Positions 9,436 through 17,610 of a stretch of 64,000 bases of DNA are shown here, piece by piece. The translations under genes were made by a program, and so were the position numbers. Each line of letters starts with the position of its first letter. The first letter of the stretch is position 1. This DNA comes from Sphingomonas phyllosphaerae FA2 (GTDB lineage: Bacteria > Pseudomonadota > Alphaproteobacteria > Sphingomonadales > Sphingomonadaceae): NCBI RefSeq assembly GCF_000427645.1, contig NZ_KE386571.1:3210395-3274394 (forward strand). Direction: 5' to 3'. Under the pieces are notes generated by a model. The model saw only the letters and a program-made list of their open reading frames with translations. It was not told the origin of the DNA and did no database searches.

Positions 9436-11577
9436 TTAGAAGCGGTAGTCGTACCCTTCGTCCGGGCCGCCTTCGTCCTCGCGGGGCGGGCCGCGATCGT
9501 CGGGATAGCGCTCGACCGGAGCGCGCTGGCGTGGCTCGGGCGGTTGCGGCACGTCGATCCCCAGCTCGCGCAGCCGGTCGACCGCTTCCTCGATCGACGG
9601 CTGCGCGCCGTCGAGCGCGCGGCCGAACTGGTCGAGCGCGTCGCCCATGTTGTCGAGCGGCGCGCCCATTTCGTCCGCCTCGGGGGCGACGACGACCGGG
9701 ATGTGCAGCGCCGACATCATGAACTGCCGCCAGATCTGCGCCGGGATGCCGCCGCCGTGCAGGCCAGGGTTGGGCGAGCTGTCGTCCTTGCCGACCCAGA
9801 CGCCGACGACGAGATTGCCCGCGAAGCCGATGAACCAGCCATCGCGCCCGCCCTGGCTGGTGCCGGTCTTGCCGAAGGCGTCGACGGGCAGGTTGGCGTC
9901 GCGTCCGGTGCCGCGGATCGACGAGCCGAGCAGCGAGCGCATCTCGTCGCGGACCTTGCCGGGCATCTCGGTGTCGCGGCCGGCGATCTTCTCATACCAG
10001 CTGGCGTTGCGATTGCCTTCCACGCCGCGCGGGGTGACCGGATAGCGGCCGTTGGCGATCGCGGCATAGGCGCCGGTCAGCTCCAGCAGCGAGACTTCGG
10101 CGGTGCCGAGCCCGATCGTCGCCTCATTGGGGATCGGCGTGCTGATGCCGAGGTCGCGCGCGGCCTTGATGACGTTGCGGACGCCGACCTCCTGCGTCAG
10201 CCGCGCGGCGACGACGTTCGAGGAACGCGCGAAGGCGCGGCGCAGGGTGATCGGGCCGAGATAGCGGCCGTCGTCGTTGCGCGGCTTCCACCCGGCGATC
10301 TCGACCGGCGAATCGTCGCGGACGTCGTCGGGGGTCAGCCCGGCGCGCAAGGCGGCGAGGTAGACGAACAGCTTGAAGGTCGAGCCCGGCTGGCGCTTTG
10401 CCTGCACTGCGCGGTTGAAGGCGCTGGTCTTATAGTCCTTGCCGCCGACCATCGCGACCACCTCGCCATCGGGGCGCATCGCGACGACCGCCGCCTGTAG
10501 CCCGCGCAGGCTCGCCTGCCGCACGACGCGCTCGGCGGTCGATTGCAGCCCGCGGTCGAGCGTGGTCTTCACGGTCGCCTCGGTGCCCGAGTCACCTGCG
10601 ACCTCGCGCGCGGTGGGGAGCACCCAGTCGGCGAAATAGGTGCCGGTCGGCAGCGTGTCCGTGCGCGCGGCGAGCACACGCTGCGGCTGGACGGTCGCGG
10701 CCTCGGCCTTGGTGAGGAAGCCGGCATCGACCATCGCGCCGACCACGACTGCCTGCCGTGCGCGCGCGCCCTTGAGGTTGCCGGTGGGCGCAAGCCGCGA
10801 CGGCGCCTTCACCAGCCCGGCGAGCATCGCCGCCTGTCCGACGTTCAGCTTCTGCGGGGTGCGGCCGAAATAATGTTTCGAGGCGGCGGTGATGCCGTAG
10901 ACGTTGTCGCCGAAGTACACGTTCGACAGATAGCGCGAGAGAATCTCGTCCTTGCTGAGCCACGCCTCAAGCCAGAAGGCGATCATGACCTCGCGGATCT
11001 TGCGCGCGGCGGTCCGGTCCGAATCGAGGAAGGCGTTCTTCGCGAGCTGTTGCGTGATCGTCGAGCCGCCCTGTCGCACCCCGCCCGAGCCGACGTTCGC
11101 CCAGGCGGCGCGCGCGATGCCGCGCGGGTCGATCCCCCAATGCGAATAGAACCGGCGGTCCTCGATCGCGAGGAATGCCTCGCGGACGTGCGGGGGCAGC
11201 GTCTTCGCGTCGACGGGCGCGCCGATGATCGCACCACGCCGCGCGATCGGCGTGCCGTCCGCGGCGGTCAACGTGATCGACGGCGGCGTCGGCGGCTTGA
11301 GCGAGCGTGACAGCGGCGCGGTGACCGCCAGCCAGACGACCGCAAGTACGAACAGGACGATCGATGCCGCGAGCCCGCGGACGATCCACTTGCCCCATGC
11401 GATCCGGCGGCGGCGCGGCGGGGGATCGCCACCGTCGTCGAAGCGCGGGGCGTCGTCGTGCGCGGACTCGCCGTGCCACGCGCCGAACGACGGCAATTCA
11501 TCGGGCGGACCGCCCGGATTGTCGCCGCGTGCGTGGTTGTAGCGGACGCGGCCGGTGTCGTAGGGGTCGGGGCGCAT
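9436..11577 (-). CDS. class A penicillin-binding protein (transglycosylase/transpeptidase)
   Basis: 713 aa. A cytoplasmic basic N-terminus (PPPRRRRIAW) leads to one membrane anchor (about 65-88). The GT51 transglycosylase domain follows, with EDRRFYSHWGID and RQGGSTITQQLAKN. The transpeptidase domain has SxxK in QPGSTFKLF, SxN in RSSNVV and KTG in FGKTGTSQGG. The C-terminal tail is Pro/Arg/Asp-rich. The ATG at 11577 is used; the longer upstream open frame is arginine-rich shadow sequence over the opposite-strand genes. It polymerises and crosslinks peptidoglycan (PBP1A-like). Confidence 0.95.
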   Translation of the reverse strand: MRPDPYDTGRVRYNHARGDNPGGPPDELPSFGAWHGESAHDDAPRFDDGGDPPPRRRRIAWGKWIVRGLAASIVLFVLAVVWLAVTAPLSRSLKPPTPPSITLTAADGTPIARRGAIIGAPVDAKTLPPHVREAFLAIEDRRFYSHWGIDPRGIARAAWANVGSGGVRQGGSTITQQLAKNAFLDSDRTAARKIREVMIAFWLEAWLSKDEILSRYLSNVYFGDNVYGITAASKHYFGRTPQKLNVGQAAMLAGLVKAPSRLAPTGNLKGARARQAVVVGAMVDAGFLTKAEAATVQPQRVLAARTDTLPTGTYFADWVLPTAREVAGDSGTEATVKTTLDRGLQSTAERVVRQASLRGLQAAVVAMRPDGEVVAMVGGKDYKTSAFNRAVQAKRQPGSTFKLFVYLAALRAGLTPDDVRDDSPVEIAGWKPRNDDGRYLGPITLRRAFARSSNVVAARLTQEVGVRNVIKAARDLGISTPIPNEATIGLGTAEVSLLELTGAYAAIANGRYPVTPRGVEGNRNASWYEKIAGRDTEMPGKVRDEMRSLLGSSIRGTGRDANLPVDAFGKTGTSQGGRDGWFIGFAGNLVVGVWVGKDDSSPNPGLHGGGIPAQIWRQFMMSALHIPVVVAPEADEMGAPLDNMGDALDQFGRALDGAQPSIEEAVDRLRELGIDVPQPPEPRQRAPVERYPDDRGPPREDEGGPDEGYDYRF

Positions 11578-11646
11578 GGCTGTTGGTGTCTTACGCTGAT
11601 ATAACAGTTGTCGCAAGCCTCGCCCGCGTGAACCAAGGATAGCCAA

Positions 11647-12246
11647 ATGCAGGATGATGCGAAAGGCGCGCTCGCGCCGCTGGTGGTGGGGATCGGGGGC
11701 ACGATCGGCGGCGTGTCGTCGACCGAGCGCGCGCTGCGGATCGCGCTGGGCGAGGCGGCGGCGCAGGGGTTTCGCACGCAGATGTTCGGCGGCGCCGACA
11801 TGGCGCGGCTGCCGCTCTACGATCCGCGCGCGACATCGCGCACGCCCGAGGAGCAGGCGTTCGTCGAAGCGGTGCGACAGGCGTCGGCGGTGATCATCTC
11901 CAGCCCCGGCTATCATGGCAGCATTTCGGGCGTGGTGAAGAATGCGCTCGACCTGCTCGAGGAAACCGCGCGCGATTCGCGCCCGTATCTCGCCGACATG
12001 CCGGTTGGCCTGATCGCCACCGCTTATGGCTGGCAGGCGACCGGCTCGACGATCGCGGCGCTGCGCTCGATCGTCCATGCATTGCGCGGATGGCCGACGC
12101 CGTTCGCGGCCGCGATCAACACGCAGGTGACGCGCTTCGACGACGAGGGCGGCGCGAGCGATCCCGCGGTGGTGGAGCAATTGCGGCTGATCGGACGGCA
12201 GGTGGCACGCTTCGCGCCGCTGTCGGGCGGTGGCGTCGCGGCATGA
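11647..12246 (+). CDS. NAD(P)H-dependent FMN reductase family flavoprotein
   Basis: 199 aa, flavodoxin-like fold. The FMN phosphate-binding segment is GIGGTIGGVSSTERAL near the N-terminus, and ISSPGYHGSISGVVKNALDL is the characteristic second motif. There is no signal peptide, so it is cytoplasmic. It ends in an ATGA overlap with the CitE-like lyase, so the two are co-translated. The physiological electron acceptor is unknown. Confidence 0.88.
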   Translation: MQDDAKGALAPLVVGIGGTIGGVSSTERALRIALGEAAAQGFRTQMFGGADMARLPLYDPRATSRTPEEQAFVEAVRQASAVIISSPGYHGSISGVVKNALDLLEETARDSRPYLADMPVGLIATAYGWQATGSTIAALRSIVHALRGWPTPFAAAINTQVTRFDDEGGASDPAVVEQLRLIGRQVARFAPLSGGGVAA

Positions 12247-13097
12247 CGCTGGCGGTGCGGCCGCGGCGGAGCGCGCTGTTCCTGCCGGCCTCGAACGCGC
12301 GCGCGATCGAGAAGGCGCGGAGCTTGCCGTGCGATGTCGTGATCCTCGATCTGGAGGATGCGATTGCGCCTGCGCAGAAAGACGCGGCGCGCGCGGCGGC
12401 GGTCGCTGCGGTTCGCCAGGGCGGATTCGGTGCGCGCGAGCTGGTGGTGCGGGTGAATGGGCTCGACACGCCGTGGGGCGCGGAGGATCTGGCGGCGCTT
12501 GCCGGGGCCGGGGTGGACGCGGTGCTGCTGCCCAAGCTGGACGACCCGGCGACGCTGGCGGACGTGCGCGCCGCACTGGGCGACGGGCCGGCGCTGTGGG
12601 CGATGATCGAGACGTGCGAGGGCGTGTTGCGGTCGCCCGCAATCGTCGCTGTTGCGGCAGCCCACGGGCTGACGGCGCTGGTCGCGGGGACGAACGATCT
12701 GGCGCGCGAGTTGCGGTGCCGGGTCGGTGCCGATCGCGCGCCATTGCTGCCGGCGCTCGCGCAGATCGTGCTGGCGGCGCGGTCCGCGGGGTTGGTGGCG
12801 CTCGACGGGGTCATCAACACGCTCGACGATCAGGCGGCGATCGCGGCGGAATGCGCGCAGGGTCGCGATTACGGCTTCGATGGCAAGACGTTGATCCATC
12901 CGGCGCAGATCGCGGCGGCGAACGCCGCGTTCGGGCCGTCCGAGGCGGAGGTCGCGGCGGCGCGGGCGCTGGCGGCGGCCTTCGACGGGCGCGAGGACGA
13001 AGGCGCGATCCGCATCGAGGGGCGGATGGTCGAGCGGCTGCATCTGGAGGAAGCGCGGCGAACGCTGGCGCTGGCAGAGGCGGTCCCGGCGCGGTGA
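12243..13097 (+). CDS. HpcH/HpaI-CitE family CoA-ester lyase
   Basis: 284 aa from the ATG overlapping the previous stop. CitE-like beta/alpha barrel: RRSALFLPASNARAIEKA at the N-terminus, the acidic metal-binding DLEDAI, the metal-ligand Glu in AMIETCEGV, and YGFDGKTLIHPAQI near the C-terminus. Length and motifs fit malyl-CoA/citramalyl-CoA lyase or malyl-CoA thioesterase proteins. No citrate lyase alpha or gamma subunits are nearby, so a free-standing CoA-ester lyase is more likely than CitE itself. Confidence 0.87.
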   Translation: MTLAVRPRRSALFLPASNARAIEKARSLPCDVVILDLEDAIAPAQKDAARAAAVAAVRQGGFGARELVVRVNGLDTPWGAEDLAALAGAGVDAVLLPKLDDPATLADVRAALGDGPALWAMIETCEGVLRSPAIVAVAAAHGLTALVAGTNDLARELRCRVGADRAPLLPALAQIVLAARSAGLVALDGVINTLDDQAAIAAECAQGRDYGFDGKTLIHPAQIAAANAAFGPSEAEVAAARALAAAFDGREDEGAIRIEGRMVERLHLEEARRTLALAEAVPAR

Positions 13098-13150
13098 CGA
13101 GGTCGGTAGCCCCGGGGGCGCGAGAGATCTGCGAAATTCCCCTTCCTGTA

Positions 13151-13234
13151 CCCCGGCGAAGGCCGAGGCCCAGTTGGGGGAGGTTTGTAACAAACTGAAA
13201 CGCCTTCTCAACTGGACCCCGGCCTTCGCCGGGG
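13151..13234. repeat. palindromic intergenic repeat, CCCCGGCGAAGGCCGAGGCCC family, copy 1
   Basis: Arms CCCCGGCGAAGGCC..GGCCCAGTTG and CAACTGGACCCCGGCCTTCGCCGGGG surround a short core. A second copy is at 31901-32001. It lies between the convergent CitE-like and lipoprotein genes (gap 13098-13370). The rest of the gap holds only a small hairpin, ATTCCCGCCTGCGCGGGAAT, near 13339-13358. Confidence 0.85.
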
Positions 13235-13370
13235 AACGGCTTACGAAAGAAATGGACCGCAATCCGCAGAGGTCTCGTGAGGGCGGGGTTATCGAAACTC
13301 TGCCGTGGCGACTTAATGCGAAAACCTGCGCGTCTGAATTCCCGCCTGCGCGGGAATGACGGTGGGCGGG

Positions 13371-13832
13371 CTATTTCCGGCAGTAACCCTCGCCCGGCTT
13401 GACGATCAGGCATTCCTTCTTGCCCGCCAGCCATTTCAGCCCGGTCTGGTCGCCGTCGCCGAGCACCGCGGTTTCGGCGACGCCGTCGCGCATGAAGCGC
13501 AGCCCTTCCGCCGTCACCGATCCGTCGAATGTGCCGCGATGGTCGAGGTCCCATTGCATGTCGAGCGTCACGCCGCCCGCTTCGCGGCGCGTGACGTTCA
13601 GGTACATGCCCTCGACCCCGACCCAGCGGCCGAGATAGCGTTCCTCCGACGCGGCGGTGGCGGCGGGCTCGACCGCATTGTCGCGCATCTGGCCGGCGCC
13701 CGGCTCGTCACGCGGGGCCGCGACGGGACCGACGCGGTCGGTCGGCGTGCCGCTGGGCGAGGGGTCGGGCGCGGGCTGCGCACAGGCAGCGAGCGCGACG
13801 GGGGCGAGCAGGAGCGGAAAGCGCATCGTCAT
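13371..13832 (-). CDS. small lipoprotein, conserved hypothetical
   Basis: 153 aa (151 if the second ATG, 13826, is used). The N-terminus is a lipoprotein signal with lipobox LAAC at about residues 14-17, followed by a Pro/Ser-rich linker. The mature domain (from about 65) has RYLGRWVGVEGMYLNV and ends with a KKECLIVKPGEGYCRK segment holding two Cys. Probably an outer-membrane or periplasmic anchored protein. No enzymatic motif is recognised. Confidence 0.72.
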   Translation of the reverse strand: MTMRFPLLLAPVALAACAQPAPDPSPSGTPTDRVGPVAAPRDEPGAGQMRDNAVEPAATAASEERYLGRWVGVEGMYLNVTRREAGGVTLDMQWDLDHRGTFDGSVTAEGLRFMRDGVAETAVLGDGDQTGLKWLAGKKECLIVKPGEGYCRK

Positions 13833-13929
13833 GGTACATCAACCAGCAGTGTCGGGCCCGCGTTCCGGGTAGCTTTGACGCGCGCGGATCGCTAGAGCGC
13901 GGCCATCCTATCATTCCGGGAGTCGATCC

Positions 13930-14364
13930 TTGCGTATCGCCATCGCCTGCGACCATGCCGCCGTTCCGTTGAAGGACGATCTGCGCGACTGGCTGGCGAG
14001 CGAGGGGCATGAGGTGATCGACCTCGGCACGCATGGCACCGCCAGCGTCGACTATCCCGATTACGGCCGCCGTCTGGCCGACGGGCTGGCGGCGGGTGAG
14101 GCGGAGCGCGGCGTCGCGATCTGCGGATCGGGGATCGGCATCATGATCGCCGCGAACCGCAATCCGGCGGTGCGCTGCGCCTTGGTAAGCGAGCCGCTGT
14201 CGGCCGAACTGGCGCGCGCGCACAACGACGCCAATGCCATCGCGTTCGGCGCACGGCTGATCGGCCCCGAGATGGCGCGCGCCTGCCTCCGCACCTTTCT
14301 GTCCACGGATTTCCTCGGCGGGCGCCATGCCGCGCGCGTCGACATGCTCAAGGAGCCCGCATGA
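13930..14364 (+). CDS. rpiB: ribose-5-phosphate isomerase B
   Basis: 144 aa, the family length. Sugar-phosphate binding motif [11 protein letters not shown] at the N-terminus and the [16 protein letters not shown] active-site block. It interconverts ribose-5-phosphate and ribulose-5-phosphate in the cytoplasm. The start is TTG at 13930, preceded by GGGAG at 13919-13923. It overlaps glyA by ATGA, a pairing common in alphaproteobacteria. Confidence 0.94.
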   Translation: MRIAIACDHAAVPLKDDLRDWLASEGHEVIDLGTHGTASVDYPDYGRRLADGLAAGEAERGVAICGSGIGIMIAANRNPAVRCALVSEPLSAELARAHNDANAIAFGARLIGPEMARACLRTFLSTDFLGGRHAARVDMLKEPA

Positions 14365-15668
14365 GCACCAACCCGACCTCGCTTTCCGACATCCAGCCGG
14401 AGGGATTCTTCACCCGCGGCCTCGCCGACGCCGATGCGGCGGTGTTCGCCGGCGTCGAGCATGAGCTGACCCGCGAGCAGACGCAGATCGAGCTGATCGC
14501 GTCGGAGAATATCGTCAGCCGCGCTGTACTGGAGGCGCAGGGCTCGGTGTTCACCAACAAATATGCCGAGGGTTATCCGGGCAAGCGTTACTATCAGGGT
14601 TGCCACCCCTCGGACGAGGTGGAGCAGCTGGCGATCGATCGCGCCAAGCAGCTGTTCAACTGCGGCTTCGTCAACGTCCAGCCGCATTCGGGCGCGCAGG
14701 CGAACGGCGCGGTGATGCTGGCGCTGGTCAAGCCCGGCGACACGATCCTGGGGCTCAGCCTCGACGCGGGCGGGCACCTGACGCACGGCGCGCGCGCGGC
14801 GATGAGCGGCAAGTGGTTCAATGCCGTGCAATATGGCGTCACCGCCGACACGCATCTGATCGATTATGATGCGGTCGAACGCCAAGCCGTCGAGACGCAG
14901 CCGAAGCTGATCATCGCCGGTGGCTCGGCCTACCCGCGCCACATCGATTTCGCGCGTTTCCGCGCGATCGCCGACAAGGTCGGGGCGTATTTCATGGTCG
15001 ACATGGCGCATTTCGCCGGGCTGGTCGCGGGCGGCGTCCACCCGACGCCGTTCGGCCATGCGCATGTCGTGACCACCACCACGCACAAGACGCTCCGCGG
15101 CCCGCGTGGCGGCATGGTGCTGACCGATGACGAGGCGATTGCGAAGAAGATCAACTCGGCGGTGTTCCCGGGGCTGCAGGGCGGACCGCTGATGCACGTC
15201 GTCGCCGCCAAGGCGGTGGCGTTCGGCGAGGCGCTGCGGCCCGAGTTCAAGAGCTATGCCGCCGCGGTGGTCGAGAACGCCAAGGTGCTGGCGGCGACGC
15301 TCAAGGAGCGCGGTGCGGACCTCGTATCGGGCGGCACCGACACGCATCTGGCGCTGGTCGACCTCACCCCGCTCGGCATCACCGGCCGCGATGCGGACGA
15401 GGCGCTGGAGCGCGCCGGGATCACCTGCAACAAGAACGGCATCCCCAACGATCCGCTGCCCCCGGTCAAGACCAGCGGCATCCGCGTCGGCTCGCCCGCG
15501 GGCACGACGCGTGGCTTCGGCACCGCCGAGTTCCGTGAGATCGGCAACATGGTCGCCGACGTGCTCGACGGCCTGCGCGAGAAGGGCGAGGGCGGCGACG
15601 CCACGGTCGAGGCGAACGTGCGGGAACGTGTTCGCGCGCTGTGCGCTCGGTTCCCGATCTACAGCTAA
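14361..15668 (+). CDS. glyA: serine hydroxymethyltransferase
   Basis: 435 aa, full length. The PLP-binding Lys is in [14 protein letters not shown]. Other family blocks are [16 protein letters not shown] and [12 protein letters not shown]. It converts serine and tetrahydrofolate to glycine and methylene-tetrahydrofolate. Translationally coupled to rpiB and followed 12 nt later by a small protein gene and then nrdR. Confidence 0.97.
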   Translation: MSTNPTSLSDIQPEGFFTRGLADADAAVFAGVEHELTREQTQIELIASENIVSRAVLEAQGSVFTNKYAEGYPGKRYYQGCHPSDEVEQLAIDRAKQLFNCGFVNVQPHSGAQANGAVMLALVKPGDTILGLSLDAGGHLTHGARAAMSGKWFNAVQYGVTADTHLIDYDAVERQAVETQPKLIIAGGSAYPRHIDFARFRAIADKVGAYFMVDMAHFAGLVAGGVHPTPFGHAHVVTTTTHKTLRGPRGGMVLTDDEAIAKKINSAVFPGLQGGPLMHVVAAKAVAFGEALRPEFKSYAAAVVENAKVLAATLKERGADLVSGGTDTHLALVDLTPLGITGRDADEALERAGITCNKNGIPNDPLPPVKTSGIRVGSPAGTTRGFGTAEFREIGNMVADVLDGLREKGEGGDATVEANVRERVRALCARFPIYS

Positions 15669-15680
15669 GGAGAACGATCG

Positions 15681-15872
15681 GTGGCCGATTTCGACAGCAA
15701 GGTGAACGAAGTGCGCGGCACGGTGAAGAGCACGCCGGGTCTGGGCAAGAGCATGGCGAAGTGGAGCGCGCTGGGCGCGGTCGTCGCGATCCCGCTGCCG
15801 GTGGTCGGGCCGATCTTCGGCGCGATCGCGGGTGCGGCCTGGGCCTATCACAAGGGCACCAAGAACAAGTGA
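15681..15872 (+). CDS. small membrane-associated hypothetical protein
   Basis: 63 aa from GTG at 15681, with AGGAGAACG upstream. An amphipathic N-terminal half is followed by one hydrophobic, glycine-rich segment (about 30-55, WSALGAVVAIPLPVVGPIFG) and a basic tail HKGTKNK. It lies between glyA and nrdR on the same strand with short gaps, so it is probably co-transcribed. Function unknown. Confidence 0.7.
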   Translation: MADFDSKVNEVRGTVKSTPGLGKSMAKWSALGAVVAIPLPVVGPIFGAIAGAAWAYHKGTKNK

Positions 15873-15880
15873 TCCGCTGA

Positions 15881-16342
15881 ATGCGCTGCCCTTTTTGCGG
15901 ACATGACGCCAGCCAGGTGAAGGACAGCCGCCCCACGGACGATGGGGCGGCGATCCGGCGGCGGCGGCAATGCGAGGGCTGTGCGGCGCGCTTCACCACC
16001 TTCGAGCGCATCCAGTTGCGCGATTTGACGGTGGTGAAGAGCGAATCGCGGCGCGAGCCTTTCGACCGCGAGAAATTGCTGCGCTCGATCTCGATCGCGG
16101 CGCGCAAGCGGCCGGTGGAGCCGGTGCGGCTGGAGAAGCTGGTCAGTGGTATCCAGCGGCAGCTGGAGACCAGCGGCGAGGCCGAGGTGTCGGCCAAACG
16201 GATCGGCGAGATGGTGATGGAGGGGCTGAAGGTCCTCGATTCGGTTGCCTATATCCGGTTCGCCAGCGTCTATCGCGAGTTCAGCGAAGCGCGCGACTTC
16301 GAGGAATTCGCGGGCAGCGTGGAGGAAGCCGGGCGGGGGTGA
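15881..16342 (+). CDS. nrdR: transcriptional repressor NrdR
   Basis: 153 aa. The N-terminal zinc ribbon has CPFC at residues 3-6 and CEGC near 31-34. An ATP-cone domain follows (about 49-139). It represses ribonucleotide reductase genes through NrdR boxes in response to ATP/dATP. It lies eight bases after the small membrane protein, in the glyA cluster as in many proteobacteria. Confidence 0.96.
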   Translation: MRCPFCGHDASQVKDSRPTDDGAAIRRRRQCEGCAARFTTFERIQLRDLTVVKSESRREPFDREKLLRSISIAARKRPVEPVRLEKLVSGIQRQLETSGEAEVSAKRIGEMVMEGLKVLDSVAYIRFASVYREFSEARDFEEFAGSVEEAGRG

Positions 16343-16363
16343 GCCCCAATTTGACATCCCCCC

Positions 16364-16414
16364 CGTTCGTCCTGAGGAGAGGCTGAGCTTGTCGAAGCCT
16401 CGTCTCGAAGGACC
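16364..16414. repeat. left inverted repeat flanking the GIY-YIG domain
   Basis: A 51-bp sequence (CGTTCGTCCTGAGGAGAGGC... ...CTCGAAGGACC) that recurs inverted at 16698-16748 with one mismatch. Its last bases (AAGGA, 16408-16412) form the ribosome-binding site of the GIY-YIG gene. A C-rich CATC(C)7 run precedes it, and the right copy has a near-equivalent. Confidence 0.92.
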
Positions 16415-16422
16415 TGCCCCCC

Positions 16423-17595
16423 GTGAGTTTCTACACCTACCTCCTGCGCTGCGCCGACGGCAGCTATTATGTGGGGCATTGCGACGATCTCGAAGCGCGG
16501 ATCGGCGCGCATCAGGCGGGGACGCTGCCGGGCTACACGCAAAGCCGACGGCCCGTCGAAGTTTTGTGGTCACAGGATTTTTCGACGCGTGACGAGGCGC
16601 TTGGTGCCGAGCGGCGGATCAAGGGCTGGTCGCGGGCCAAGAAGGAGGCGCTGGTGCGGGGTGACTGGGCGGCGATCCGGTCGCTCGCCAGCCGGGCGGT
16701 CCTTCGAGACGAGGCTTCGACAGGCTCAGCCTCTCCTCAGGACGAACGGAGGGGGGATGGTAAGCGTCTACTCGACGCTGGCTCGAACCGACCGGATGAG
16801 GGTGAGAGCGGTTCAAATCCGACTCATATCGTGGGCCCAGCCTCTGGGAACAAAACGAGGGGCGAGCAGCCTGCTGTTCCGCCTCCCGTCATCGTGCTCG
16901 TTCGCCCGCAACTGGGGGAAAACATCGGCAAGGCGGCGCGGGCGATGCTCAATTTCGGCCTGGTCGAGCTGCGGCTGGTCGCACCGCGCGATGGCTGGCC
17001 GAATCCGCAGGCCGGGCCGGCGGCGTCCGGGGCGGACATCGTGCTGGAACGGGCGGCGGTGTTCGACAGCGTGGCCGACGCGGTCGCGGATTGTGCGCAC
17101 GTCTATGCCACCACCGTTCGCAAACGGGGCGTGACCAAGCCGGTCGTCACCCCGGCGGAGGCGGCGCAGACGATCCATGCCGGGCCGGCACGGTCGGCGA
17201 TCCTGTTCGGGCCGGAACGATCAGGGCTGGAAACCGACGATGTCGCGGTGGCGCGGACGATCATCACCGTGCCGATCAATCCCGAGTTCGGCAGCCTGAA
17301 TCTGGCGCAGGCAGTGATCCTGGTCGCCTATGAATGGTCGAAGGGGCAGGCGCTGGCGAGCCCGCCGGCGGTCGACGCCGATCCGCCCGCGCCGCAGATC
17401 GAGCTGGACGGGATGATCGCGCAACTCGACGCGCTGCTCGACGACGGCGGCTATTTCTATCCGCCCGATCGCACCCCCACGACGCGGCGGATGTTGCGGA
17501 CGTTGCTGACCAAGCCGGGATGGTCGAGCCAGGAGGTGCGGACCGTGCGCGGGATCCTGTCGACGCTGGTGCCCAAACGGCCGCGCGGCGGCTGA
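16423..17595 (+). CDS. GIY-YIG nuclease domain read through in frame to TrmJ-type RNA methyltransferase
   Basis: A single open frame of 390 codons from GTG at 16423. Residues 1-~92 are a URI-type GIY-YIG nuclease: the motif appears as TYLLRC..YYVGHC, with the conserved Arg in LEARIGAH and the metal-binding Glu in GAERRIKGWS. Residues ~93-110 (LRDEASTGSASPQDERR) are encoded by the right inverted repeat. Residues ~111-153 have no recognisable domain. From about 155 a SPOUT methyltransferase begins (VRPQLGENIGKAARAML). Either a real fusion or two genes joined because the repeat contains no stop in this frame. The nuclease fold is clear; its target is unknown. Confidence 0.7.
   Translation: MSFYTYLLRCADGSYYVGHCDDLEARIGAHQAGTLPGYTQSRRPVEVLWSQDFSTRDEALGAERRIKGWSRAKKEALVRGDWAAIRSLASRAVLRDEASTGSASPQDERRGDGKRLLDAGSNRPDEGESGSNPTHIVGPASGNKTRGEQPAVPPPVIVLVRPQLGENIGKAARAMLNFGLVELRLVAPRDGWPNPQAGPAASGADIVLERAAVFDSVADAVADCAHVYATTVRKRGVTKPVVTPAEAAQTIHAGPARSAILFGPERSGLETDDVAVARTIITVPINPEFGSLNLAQAVILVAYEWSKGQALASPPAVDADPPAPQIELDGMIAQLDALLDDGGYFYPPDRTPTTRRMLRTLLTKPGWSSQEVRTVRGILSTLVPKRPRGG
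16698..16748. repeat. right inverted repeat flanking the GIY-YIG domain
   Basis: Inverse complement of 16364-16414 with one mismatch over 51 bp. It is translated in frame as the tail of the GIY-YIG protein and is followed by GAGGGGGGATGG, the counterpart of the C-run outside the left copy. Confidence 0.92.
16831..17595 (+). CDS. trmJ: TrmJ-family tRNA/rRNA 2'-O-methyltransferase (independent start)
   Basis: If expressed separately from the GIY-YIG domain, the best start is the GTG at 16831, giving 254 aa, close to the usual family length. SPOUT signatures: VRPQLGENIGKAARAML, the SAM-binding loop ILFGPERSGL and VPINPEFGSLNLAQAV. The family methylates ribose 2'-OH in tRNA (position 32 in E. 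coli TrmJ) using S-adenosylmethionine. No good ribosome-binding site precedes 16831, so the start is weak even though the domain call is strong. Confidence 0.75.
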   Translation: MGPASGNKTRGEQPAVPPPVIVLVRPQLGENIGKAARAMLNFGLVELRLVAPRDGWPNPQAGPAASGADIVLERAAVFDSVADAVADCAHVYATTVRKRGVTKPVVTPAEAAQTIHAGPARSAILFGPERSGLETDDVAVARTIITVPINPEFGSLNLAQAVILVAYEWSKGQALASPPAVDADPPAPQIELDGMIAQLDALLDDGGYFYPPDRTPTTRRMLRTLLTKPGWSSQEVRTVRGILSTLVPKRPRGG

Positions 17596-17610
17596 CGTCA
17601 GTCGATGCGG

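Noticed and set aside
11578..12744. N-terminal extension of the PBP frame to 1102 aa
   Set aside because: The extension is arginine/proline-rich, lies antisense to the FMN reductase and CitE-like genes, and the ATG at 11577 starts a normal PBP.
16780..16840. A tRNA-like T-arm (GGTTCAAATCC) between the GIY-YIG and TrmJ domains
   Set aside because: Only about three stem pairs form and no acceptor, D or anticodon arm could be built, so it is coincidental.
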